A stretch of DNA of 64,000 nucleotides from Isoetes taiwanensis (Eukaryota; Streptophyta; Lycopodiopsida; Isoetales; Isoetaceae), in assembly GCA_021234155.1 (NCBI GenBank), contig JAJEKV010000053.1:3397149-3461148 (forward strand), given 5' to 3'. A program made the position numbers and the translations under genes. The notes beneath the pieces were generated by a model. It saw only the letters and a list, made by a program, of their open reading frames with translations, ran no database searches and was not told the origin of the DNA. Below, piece by piece: positions 45,770 through 54,748 of this stretch; the stretch's first letter is position 1, and each line of letters starts with the position of its first letter.

Positions 45770-46110
45770 TATAGCTGCATCCAATCACGTGACAAGTAGT
45801 GCCTGTCGAGAAAGGTCCTGGAAAGTCAAAGTACAACCATTTTCATTACAGAATAGGGCTGCATCCAATCACACAAGGAAGTATATAAATGGTCTCTTGA
45901 ACGGGACAAGCAGTGCCTTTCTCGACTTGCGAGTCGAGCAAGGCCCTGGAAAGCCAATATACAACCATTATCATTACAGAATATGGCTGCATCCAGTCAC
46001 ACAAACAAGCATACAAATGGTTTCATCAATAGGACAAGCATGCCTTTCTCGACTCGCGAGTCGAGAAAGCCAGCGAAAACTCAATGTACAAGTATATTCA
46101 TTACAAAATA
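45770..46110 (+). repeat. Three tandem about 120-bp repeats carrying the palindrome
   Basis: Units share GGCTGCATCCAATCACAC, GTGCC, the palindrome, CCTGGAAAG and TACAACCATT followed by TCATTACAGAAT. Unit 2 has a near-perfect and unit 3 a perfect palindrome. In unit 1 most of the left half is missing (GTGCCTGTCGAGAAAGG), consistent with deletion across a hairpin. Confidence 0.8.
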
Positions 46111-46171
46111 TAGTACATTTATTCACGTGTCTTTACAAAATTCACTCAACTTTGCTATCTGAAAGCAGAGG

Positions 46172-46905
46172 TCACTCTTCTTGATCACCATGATATTTGT
46201 CATCCATAGCCCTCATGATGGCGCTGCTCTCTGGATCGACCTGCTTGAGGTTCGGATAGTTCCTAATCACATCGCCCACAAGAATGGAAAACAAGGATTC
46301 CGCCAACACTGGAACGAGATTGAAAGACAACCACCTATCTGTTTCATACTCTTCTGGTTGATAACTCCTGGTATGCTTCATAAACCTTTTCCATCCTTTT
46401 CACCATAATAGGCTTCCCCTTTGTGATGGCTAGATCAAGGTCTGACACATGCTCGACCCTTTCATTTCCCCAAACAAACTTGAACTTCAAAACTGGAAGG
46501 CCGAGAACACCAAGGACATTGACAACAGTTTTCTTCGCCATACAAGACCATATGGCCACTTCGAATCCCCGTTGCAGGCACCATTCAATAATTTTCTTTG
46601 CTTTAGGCCGAGGATACACGATTTTAAACCCCACTTTTGTCGACTTCTGCGAGGTGTTAAGCTCGGGGACTTCACCATCGTGGTATACTGCAGCCAAGAC
46701 TCCATTGACTTCGAAAATTATAAGCTTGGTGGGTGCCTCTGGATCCCAGTTTGAGTTTGGCTCTGACCAGATTTCCTCTTGATCGGGATCCATATGCGGG
46801 ATCATTATTCTTTCATGTCCTTTCTTGCTAGCCGCACTATCTTGTTCTTGACTGTCTTTTTTGGATGCAGTATCCTCCCGATGAACTGAGCTCGATGTCC
46901 CTGGA
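46172..46905 (-). pseudogene. FCP1-homology (NIF-type) domain protein, frameshifted
   Basis: The exon appears to begin after a splice acceptor (TCATTCCAG near 46906). After a Ser/Lys/Asp-rich linker it reads TKLIIFEVNGVLAAV, an FCP1-homology motif in which the two catalytic Asp are Glu and Asn. FKIVYPRPKAKKIIEWCLQR and FEVAIWSCMAKKTVVNVL follow, then KFKFVWGNERVEHV and GKPIMVKRMEKVYEAY. Near 46365 the frame shifts, and the tail continues SYQPEEYETDRWLSFNLVPV to a stop at 46172 with an acidic end. Plant proteins with DVNGLL-type FCP1 domains exist and are probably non-catalytic; this one also breaks its frame, so it is probably a pseudogene. It lies just downstream of, and on the same strand as, the decayed gene at 47-51 kb and might be its last exon. 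Confidence 0.65.
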
Positions 46906-48850
46906 ATGATGAAAGACGTCAGTTACGAAACGAGCTTCTCGACTCACGAGTCGAGAAAGGAAAAAGTTAAAGACTCGGAGGTTTTCTCGACTCGCGAGTC
47001 GAGAAACCCTCCGAGAGCAAAGTGAACTCACCCCAATCTCAGATTCTCCACTATTTATCCGCAGCAATCTCGTCTAAGCCTTGGACATCTCCGTCATCTT
47101 TATCTCCCTGGATGTCAGCGTTGTCTCCGTCATCTTCGTCCTTACTGCTTCCAGCTGTCTTCCTCTCTTTGAAATGCTCATGAAGCAGGTCCAGGTATGA
47201 CCGAATGGTTTCAACCATGTCCTTGTTCCCAATCACGGATATTGGTCTCATTCCATACAGCATAGCCCCTTGAGAGAACAGGCCATTCATGTACCACTCG
47301 CATACAATTTGATCTTCCTCGACCAAGCTGGTTAAGAAGTACTTGATAACTCTTGGTCGGATAGGAATTCTATGTATTGGACCTGTCGCACCATCAGTGC
47401 TGACTTTGTCAATCAATGGCACATCCTCCATAAATCTGCCGCCCTTCCAGGGTTCCATCTGCTCTTGAGAAATCATGAACTCTTCGAAAAGTGGTGCTCG
47501 CTAGACCACCACTTGTCCAGGTCTGCAGCCGATCTTGAAACCATAACCAAAACTATATTGGCAAAACTTGGTGCCTTCAGCAGGCCAAGTCTACACTCAT
47601 GTTCCAGTTCGTATATGGAATACAAGATCTTGTTAGTGAAGTTAATATCAGCTGCCCATTGTGACACAGCAATTGTCTGACTGTCCGGCATGCAAAAGAT
47701 AAGGAAACTGAAAGTATCCAGCTCGGTCATGTCCAGACACGTCTTGTAGCACTGCTCAATGTCAGCTTTTTCATAAAATAGGGTGGGGTCTTCGATCATA
47801 GTCATGGCAAATAGTGCCACGGGCTCAGGCGCCAGTTCAAGACCATCAAACCCCTTGTGTCCCAAGGTTACCAAGAAGGGAGGGAAGCTATCATCGGTCT
47901 TAAATGGGACCACCCCGAATTTAAGCTTCCGCTTCAGAAGTGCCATATAGGATAGCACGTTCAGGAAAGGGGGCTGTTTTGACGTTATGCTTTAACTTCG
48001 TGTTGATGTAGGATTGACATAGTCGGTTCAACTCCTTCATGTCTTCCTCATCAAGCGCAGCCTTCTCCTTATAATAATCAAAATCATGGCATGCATTGGA
48101 TGCAACATTGCAAAGCTCTGTGATGCCTTCTTCCAACGCACGCTGTCTCTTTTGGACTGTGGCATAATCCTTCGCGTCCTGCATTTTAGAACTCCTAGTC
48201 TTCCTTAGCAGGATTGTTCCATCCAGGATTCTGCCCTGTAGGTCAAGCGTTTCTTTGTCCGTCAGGCCCTGTATCCTTTTCATGAACTGCTTGTCGAACA
48301 ACTTTGGGTCCGACCTAGTTGGCAATTCTCCATTGCTGTCCTTAAGCTTGCCTCTTGTCCAAAGAGCGCATATCTCAGTTCATTTTTTCCAGACCGCCTC
48401 AGGGCATAGAATGAGGTCATATTGGTCAGGTAGAGACTCCCTGCCCTTTCTTGGTGTTCTCTTCTTCTTCTCATCTTCATTATCCCCCTCATCATCTTCC
48501 TGGCCTACCAGAAGAACATATCTGCAGAGTTTCTCGAAGGTCTTCCACTTATCCGAGGGAGCCCTGTTTCCTATAGGCCGCTGAGGACAACCCAATGCTT
48601 TCCACTGTTGCCGATTATGTATGATTTGGTCAAGATACGGGCTGCAATCAATAAATGGAACAGTGTCAGAGCATGGAAGGAGTACATCCACAGGGTTTCT
48701 CGACTCGCGAGTCGAGAATACTTATAAGGAAACGAAAAAAAGAGGATGCAGGGGCTTTCTCGACTCGTGAGTCGAGAATACCCACAAGAGAGAAGAAAGC
48801 AGAGGAAGCCATATGGAGTCTTTCTCGACTTACGAGTCGAGAAGGTCAGA

Positions 48851-48980
48851 GTGAAAGCATCGCACATTCCCAAATGTTGCGTTCACGTCTCTTTGAACGA
48901 TGGAACTTAGAATATGAACTAAGCTACATTGCCCAAAGAGGCGGGGAAAGAAAGATTGGAAAGGCTCGATGCTTTCACTC
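48851..48980 (-). repeat. Hairpin B, copy 3 (inverted)
   Basis: Inverse copy of 9210-9340. GTGAAAGCATCG...CCCAAATG pairs with CTTTCACTCA-side sequence. The core CTCTTTGAACGATGGAACTT and AAGCTACATTGCCCAAAGAG is shared. The outer stem is less perfect than at 9.2 kb. The flank CCACTAATCTCTAATG also matches the inverse of 10110-10127. Confidence 0.75.
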
Positions 48981-49212
48981 ACCAGCCACTAATCTCTAAT
49001 GGATCCTTTCATGCTTGTTTTCTGTTCTCCTCTGGGTATTCTCGACTCGCGAGTCGAGAAAGCCAGAGGAATAAAGGAAAATAGAGGATTCGGCGTCTGA
49101 GTCGAGAAAGGCCCCACGTCCTCTTTTTCCTTTCTTGCCTCTGGCTTTCTTGACTCGCCGGTCGAGTATACCCACAGGAGAGGAGAAAACAGAGAAGCAG
49201 AGTGAAGGCCAG

Positions 49213-49344
49213 AGTGAAAGCATTGTGCATTCCCAAATCTTTGCTTTCACGCCTCTTTGAACGATGGAACTTAGAATATAAACTAAGCTACATTGCCCAA
49301 AGAGGCGGAGAAAGAAAGATTGGGAAGGCTCGATGCTTTCACTC
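49213..49344 (-). repeat. Hairpin B, copy 4 (inverted)
   Basis: About 90% identical to copy 3 and also flanked by ATTAATCTCTAATG, so the palindrome-plus-hairpin block was duplicated locally. Confidence 0.75.
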
Positions 49345-50978
49345 ATCAACCATTAATCTCTAATGTTTTCTCTATTCCTCTTCCCTTTTTTCCTCTGGTT
49401 TTCTCGACTCACGAGTCGAGAAAGCCTCCGCATCCTCTACTTTCCTTTTTTCTCTGGGCTTTCTCGACTCGCGAGTCGAGAAAGCCCCCGCATCCTCTGC
49501 TTTCCTCTGTTCCTCTAGCTTTCTCGACTCGCGAGCTCCGTTCTGACAGTGGCTAATGCTGGCGAGCTCCGTTGGTCCGCTGAGAGAACTCTGCACTCTC
49601 GTTTGGAATATCGGTCCTTGATCCTTTGCGGCACTTCCTTTTCTGTCTGCAATACTTGTGCTGCCCTCACTGAATGCTGGCCGTCCACTACCCAAAACCT
49701 CACATCTTTTCCCTTCAGGTCTTCCTCAGTGGTCCACCTGAATAACTCACCGGTAGCTCTGCTGAATGGTATGACATCCGCAGGCATTGGATCCGCAACG
49801 GGATGACGAACCATGGTTCAGAATCTCTAGCATATGTGCTGGATTAAATTCCCTGTGGTTGAACAGGACCGCATCGCCAGTGCAAACCTTCAATCGTCTT
49901 ATGTCCAGCAGCAACTTGTGTCCAATTTCCAATGGATAATATTGAGCCAGCCGCTCCATCTTTTGGGCCCCTCTCTGTGATTTTCTTATCTGATCATCTG
50001 GATCCAAGAATTGGGAATCGACCATTTCATCCTCTTCATCAGCATCTGAATCCTCTCGTGTACTTTCTGCTTCCTGACTTGTAGTCCCTTCTGGAGTTTT
50101 CTCCTTCTGAACTACATCCGTAGTAACTGTAGAGTGCTTTAAAGTCTTCAGCACGTTGGACTGAAGTTCCCGGTGTTGAAAAACTTCTCTCTCACCCTGG
50201 AAATCTCCATTCCGAGCTCCCTAGATGTCAGGGTTCTGGCCTCCTTCATCCCTTCCAAATCCTTCCAGCCAAGGTTCTGACAATTTAAAGGCACCGGCCT
50301 TTTGTCGATCCCCTAACCCTTGGCCTTGCTCATTGAAGTGGAAGAATAATTGGAGACAGATAACTTCTTGGTGTGATAGAATTTACCCTTCAGGCAATCT
50401 TCTACATATAATGTAAGATGTTTGGAATCTGGGGCAGCAACGGAGAGGACCACACCGATCTTGTACTTGTCGCCGGAACTCTTTTTATCCCTTTGCCAAA
50501 GGAACAGATCTTTCTCCTTCCCACAGGTTGTGACTTCGACATACCACCAGCAATCTGCAGGTGTTTCAAGTAGCTCTGTCTCCAATCATTCGATAACGAA
50601 GAATGGAGTTCTACCAGTGATCACTAGCGTCTCTGCCGTAAATGCTGCAAGACAAAAAGATGAATCAGAAAAGGTGGATGAATCGAATCAAAATTGAGAG
50701 CTCACCTGGAGTCCCAATCTTTCTTTTCTTCGTTCTGCTAGAACCCGCATTCGCTCTGGCGGCCCGCTTCTTCGATGGAGTCGTCATCTCAGAATGCCGG
50801 CGCTGTCTCTTGCTGCTCAAATTCCCTTTCAAACTGAGTCTCTTCCGGGCCTTTGGGATTTTGGGACTGTATGTAAAAAAGAAGGTCCGACGTGTTCTTA
50901 AATTTGAAATTAAGGATATACAATCATTCAAGGCAAAAAAGCTGGCTAAGGGTACAGCACGACCAACTTTAGCCCGCC

Positions 50979-51268
50979 CAAACACCAATTCGAAATTGAT
51001 TCATTTCAAGGGACTAAGTTATCGAGCGCAGTGGAGACTATCGGGCGCATAGTTTTACTGGGCCTTAGCAGCCGGAGGCAGAGAGAGATTCTGAACGAGT
51101 TCCTGGATGGCGCCACGACGCTATAAGCTCCTAACAGCAATTTAATCTGTGTCTAGTTCTAACTGCGTGTCTTTTTGAAACTAGTTGATTCGATCGATGT
51201 GCATGGGGCGAAGGTAGCAACCGGAGATGAGCTGCAGGACACGGGCACTTTTCACTGCAGCGCCATGG
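50979..51268 (+). repeat. 290-bp direct repeat, matched at 63712-64000
   Basis: Nearly identical to the last 289 bases of the window (differences include GGGCGCATAGTTTTACTGG versus GCGTGATAGTTTTATCGG and small indels). The second copy is cut by the window end, so the true length is unknown. It includes the start of the DUF8039-like exon. Confidence 0.9.
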
Positions 51269-51411
51269 AGAAGGGATACACGAGAATCGCTTTGAGACAA
51301 GTTTTTGATGCAGATGCCTTGTTGATGAGGCCAACAGAAGATGCGAAGACTCTCGGAGAGGCTGCGGGATCTGTGATACAATGGCCCAAGGAGTTCTTGC
51401 GAGAAGAGGTG
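51175..51411 (+). CDS. Exon with DUF8039-like, transposon-associated domain
   Basis: The frame from 51175 reads VDSIDVHGAKVATGDELQD, then GYTRIALRQVFDADALLMRP and LGEAAGSVIQWPKEFLREEV, followed by a splice donor GAGAAGAG|GTGAGT-type site near 51412. The pattern of HG, a basic beta segment and GEAxGSxxxWP is that of the plant DUF8039 domain, found near transposase-like proteins of CACTA/MULE type. An upstream in-frame start other than 51175, or an upstream exon, is possible. No downstream exon is recognisable: hairpins E and D follow within 60 bp. The 5' half is duplicated at the end of the window, so the gene family has at least two local copies. Likely a TE-derived gene piece. Confidence 0.5.
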
Positions 51412-51469
51412 AGTTTTAGAGATGCTTGTTTCATTATTTTATTAGAATGCTTGCTAGACTGGAATAGAA

Positions 51470-51757
51470 CATGGAACTGCTCGAGAGCACGATCGATTGG
51501 TTGTTTCCTTGTTGAGCATATTTTAGCATCGAGACACTCTCTGCGTTGAGAGATGCTCAGCAAGGGAGCAACCAATCGGACTAACGCGCGAACAGCTCCA
51601 TGTGTCTGTAGTTTTGGTTGGAACTGCTCGAGAGCTCGACCGATTTATTGTTTCCTTGTCGAGCATATTTCAGCGTCGAGAGATGAAATATACTCTCTGG
51701 GTTGAGAGATGCTCGCTAAGGAAACAATAAATGGGAGTAACTCGCGAACAGCTCTAT
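51470..51757 (+). repeat. Hairpin E, two tandem copies
   Basis: E1 (51470-51602): GGAACTGCTCGAGAGCACGA with CGATTGGTTGTTTCCTTG pairs with CAAGGGAGCAACCAATCGG and CGCGAACAGCTCC. E2 (51618-51757): CGATTTATTGTTTCCTTGTC pairs with CTAAGGAAACAATAAATGGG. Stem about 50-55 bp, loop about 30 bp. Between E1 and E2 both arms have changed together (TTGGTTGTTTCC/GGAGCAACCAA versus TTATTGTTTCC/GGAAACAATAA), so pairing is kept. Confidence 0.8.
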
Positions 51758-51823
51758 GTGCCTGTAGTTTAAGTTGGAATGGATTCCGTTGTGTTTAGAA
51801 GCGCTCCTTAAGGATGCAGTTAA

Positions 51824-52494
51824 AGTGCATTCCCCTGTGGTTAGTTGCAGAGGCCTCCACCCAGTCTGAGCCACTCTCCTTCGCAACATTCGAGGAAGAT
51901 GGTTCGAAGGAGCGTGGCTCAGACATGCTAGAGGCACCTGGGACTGAAAACAGGAGAATGCACTAGACCTTGGGCGGGTGAAGAGAGGATGTGGATTAAG
52001 GTATTCGCATTGCGATGTCGAAACTCACGGGCCTTCTCGACTCGCTAGTCGAGAAAGCCCCTAGCGCTCCTAAGGGATGCAATTCAAATGCATTCCCTCA
52101 GGTTAGTCAGCAGAGGCCACCTCCAGTCTCAGAGCCTCCCTCGCAATATTCGAGGAAGATGGTTCAAGGAGAGTGGCTCTGACCGGGTAGAGGCACCTGC
52201 GACTTAAAACAGAAGAATGCACTAGAGATTGGTGGGTCAAGGGCAGATGTGGATTAAGGTCCTGGCATTGCTGTGTGTGAGACTAGCGGGTCTTCTCGAC
52301 TCACGAGTCGAGAAAGCAGCCACCGCACCTTAAGGATGCTCGCCTTAAGGATGCATTTCCCTGTGGTTAGTTGCAGAGGCCTCCACCCAGTCCGAGCCCC
52401 TTCCCTTCGCAATATTCGAGGAAGATGGTTCGAAGGAGAGTGGCTCTGAGCCTCTGACTGGGTCGAGGCACCTGCGACCAGACACAGAAGAATT
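51824..52494 (+). repeat. Hairpin D, three tandem copies with a palindrome after each
   Basis: Period about 264 bp: D1 51824-51966, D2 52087-52224, D3 52351-52494. Each pairs GTGCATTCCCCTGTGGTTAG through GAGCCACTCTCCTTCG with CGAAGGAGCGTGGCTC through AGAATGCAC, around a loop holding ATTCGAGGAAGATGG. The 22-bp palindrome follows each copy (52034, 52293, 52509). The stem is about 60 bp with mismatches. Confidence 0.8.
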
Positions 52495-52719
52495 GGCTGG
52501 CTAAGGCATTCTCGACTTGCGAGTCGAGAATGCACACAGCAAGCCAACAGTCGAGAATAATGAGTACTTCCTGGAGTGTTGGCTAGCTTAGGCATTCTCG
52601 ACTCGCGAGTCGAGAATGCACACAAAGGCGGTAGCTGGCTATAGCATTATCGACGGAGAAAAAATGTGTTGGCTGGCTGAGGCATTCTCGACTCGCGAGT
52701 CGAGAATGCAGGGTGTAGT

Positions 52720-53580
52720 CTGCACCAATCGAGGGGATAGGATACATTGAGGTGTAGGACCATTTTCTTATGAAGAGAATGGAGGGCTCAATCTTAGGAC
52801 TGAACCTACCTACATCTTAGGGGTTGAATCGCCATCAAATTAGTCGACCCTTAGAATAGAGTTCGTCCCCCAAGTAGCCAAAGCAAATAGAGCGTAAGAT
52901 GGGTAGATGCTTAATGTCTATGTGTCCTTCAGCATGCAAGATTGATGCGGTAGCCAACTGCACCAAAGCAGGGGAGTGAATCAATGGAAGCAATGCAACG
53001 GCCAAGTCGTCTCCAAATTAGTCGACACTGGCTCAATGGGGAGATGTATTCTAGCCTTAGCGGGTGCGACAACCAAGGTGGGGAGAGGCTTTGCATAAAT
53101 TTCTTACGCCATGATCTATTGTTTGCATTCGCATCTAGGAATGAGCTAGTAGCCTAGCCCTTAATTAAATTATTCAGGGTTGTGAACCCCGTATAACTAC
53201 ATAAATTATATAATCTAAGTATACTATTATGCAGGGCATTGATAGCACTCCATGAGGGCATGTATCATAAGCTTTAATGCCTTGTTGATAAATTATATGT
53301 TCATAATAGCTGCATAGATAGTTTTGTCTTGTGTAGATATCTCAGTATCGAGATAAAGTAAGATAATAATTACATAAAATCTTAGTTAAACCTTCGCAAG
53401 GATGTAATTCCTTCCAAAGGCAATTTTGTAACCTTCATAGGGTCCTGACAAATATAATAAGAATTTGTCTATCTTCTCATAAGTATAGCAACTATAAAGT
53501 ATATACATGTAAGGTTGATACATCAACAACCAAGTAGCGAGCGAGAGTCTCTGCATCAGCGATTACAGCATCGGCGATTA
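52720..53580. other. No gene recognised
   Basis: Possibly internal sequence of the chromovirus that ends at 54.75 kb, but no domain can be read here. Confidence 0.35.
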
Positions 53581-53589
53581 GGGGACAAT

Positions 53590-54100
53590 TGCTGAAGCTC
53601 TGCATCGACAATTGCAAGAAGCTTTCTGCAAGGTGCGCTGGACCATTCAGGGTAACCAAAAGAGTAGGTAACCAATCCTATAAGTTGGACCTGCCAGCAC
53701 ACATGAAGATCCATAGTGTTTTCCAAGTAAGTCCCCTAAAGAAACACACTCCTAAGTCCTAATCCAGAGGAAGTATTAGAGACACAAAAGTTACTGGAAA
53801 TGATGGACGATCACCTTGAGATTGTTCCAGGGGTTCTTCTTGTCAGATCCTATAAGAAGACAAGAAGATCTCAATTCTCCAATACCTAGTGAAAGGGACG
53901 CTTATCAGTGGAAGACGCTACGTGGGCACTACAAATAGATCTTGAGAAGCAGTACCCACAACTCATGGAGCAATGCAAAGATCGGCTCGTCACCGAAGTA
54001 GTCGACACCGACCCGATAGGGAGTGGAAGGTAGATTAAAAAGTCTACTTCCGTCCCACGGAAGTAGACGACCTTGAGAGATAAGAGGTCATTCAGGCATG
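53590..54100 (+). pseudogene. Chromovirus integrase tail (GPY/F module and chromodomain)
   Basis: End of a Ty3/gypsy polyprotein. AGPFRVTKRVGNQSYKLDLP near 53640-53700 is the GPY/F module, followed by MKIHSVFQVSPLKKHTP and a stop. One frame over, DDHLEIVPGVLLVRSYKKTR (near 53805-53865) and, near 53890-54000, VEDATWALQIDLEKQYPQL form a chromodomain, which in intact elements tethers integration to modified chromatin. Stops and two frameshifts make it inactive. It lies 650 bp upstream of the polypurine tract and LTR at 54749. Upstream RT and RNase H are not recognisable in this window. Confidence 0.8.
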
Positions 54101-54748
54101 CATTGATAGGAAAGCACCTTTGGTCAATGCCTACTACGTTGAGGACCCTATCCTTCACGCCCAAATACGGGAAGGACCCTATCCTCCATGCCTCAGGCAA
54201 CTAAAGGTGTAGGCATGAGTTGGCATCCTAGGCATGATAGGGCGCTGTCTCCACGGCCACGATGGAAGAAACATAATCTTCCTATGCCGGGAGATATGCC
54301 TTGTATTCATGTAGTTGTAATTAATGGGTGGTTCCCTAATAACCAACCCTTATAATAAGTAAACATATTCTAGCGTAGTGTTGGACCTGCAGGCCAATAG
54401 GAGAGTCTACGGGAGGAAGATCACACTGCGAAGACTTGCAACACATAATTTTGTCTCGATGTGTTGTAAGGAAACAATATGGAACCTTAAGTAGGAAATT
54501 TTGGAACTATGTTAATAATAATAATGGTATAAGCTATAAAAATTTGTGAATAATAGATGATAAAGTAAGAGGGTGAAAGACTCCCTTACCATAGTATGAT
54601 ATTAAACAAGGATGTGTTATAGAAATTATAACGTAAATATTACCTTGGGGTAATTGTGTTGTAAAATTATATGCATCAAATGTATTGCAGGTTTCCAAGG
54701 TGGGGAGATGCGTGATGCTGAGGACAGCATCAAGTCAAGGTGGGGAGA

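Larger units (their letters stand above)
48697..49536. repeat. Composite tandem block: palindrome triplet plus hairpin B, repeated
   Basis: Three palindromes about 60 bp apart (48697, 48757, 48822) are followed by hairpin B (48851-48980). The pattern repeats with 49039, about 49096 and 49147, then hairpin B (49213-49344). A third triplet follows (49401, 49461, 49521) without a hairpin. Linkers within the triplets are pyrimidine-rich (CCTCTGCTTTCCTCTG type). The period of the composite unit is about 345-360 bp. It sits between coding segments of the decayed minus-strand gene. Confidence 0.85.
47051..50988 (-). pseudogene. Long decayed protein with ParB-like and methylase-like motifs, unrecognised family
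   Basis: A chain of minus-strand coding segments with frameshifts. In order: a basic N-terminus (KKRAARANAGSSRTKKRK, 50790-50700); a Trp-rich domain (ADCWWYVEVTTCGKEKDLFL, 50585-50313); an acidic linker (50050-49990); LEIGHKLLLDIRRLK then FNPAHMLEILNH (49940-49810); RFWVVDGQHSVRAAQVLQ near 49710-49655; WKTFEKLCRYVLLVGQED near 48560-48500; a helical segment 48325-47925; a domain with ELDTFSFLIFCMPDSQTIAV near 47730-47670; and a final part with VCEWYMNGLFSQGAMLYGMR then SVIGNKDMVE near 47310-47210, ending in an acidic tail. VVDGQHSVRAA resembles the DGHHR-type motif of ParB-like domains. LFSQG followed by MRPISVIGNKDMVE recalls the C-terminal motif of beta-class DNA methylases. Both are motif-level guesses. 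The palindrome cluster at 48.7-49.5 kb lies between segments, probably in an intron. Frameshifts near 47475, 47950 and 50160 show decay. Confidence 0.5.
45919..52706. repeat. 22-bp perfect palindrome, dispersed array (about 16 full and 3 partial copies)
   Basis: The unit is the half-site TTCTCGACTCG followed directly by its inverse, centred on TCGCGA. Full-length copies start at 45919, 46046, 46936, 46984, 48697, 48757, 48822, 49039, 49147, 49401, 49461, 52034, 52293, 52509, 52595 and 52685. Truncated or half copies lie at about 49096, 49521 and 52549, plus the deleted unit near 45808. Seven are perfect (46046, 46984, 48697, 49039, 49461, 52595, 52685); most others differ by one central base. 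Flanking bases often extend the pairing in a locus-specific way (GGGCTTT/AAAGCCC, GGCA/TGC, CTCGGAGG/CCTCCGAG). Confidence 0.95.

Noticed and set aside
48697-49536. Regularly spaced palindromes suggesting a CRISPR-like array
   Set aside because: Spacers are similar pyrimidine-rich repeats rather than unique sequences, there are no cas genes, and the genome is eukaryotic.
49293-49695. Open frames on both strands repeating FSTRESRKP
   Set aside because: They are the 22-bp palindrome read in frame; being self-complementary it gives the same peptide on both strands. Not a protein repeat.
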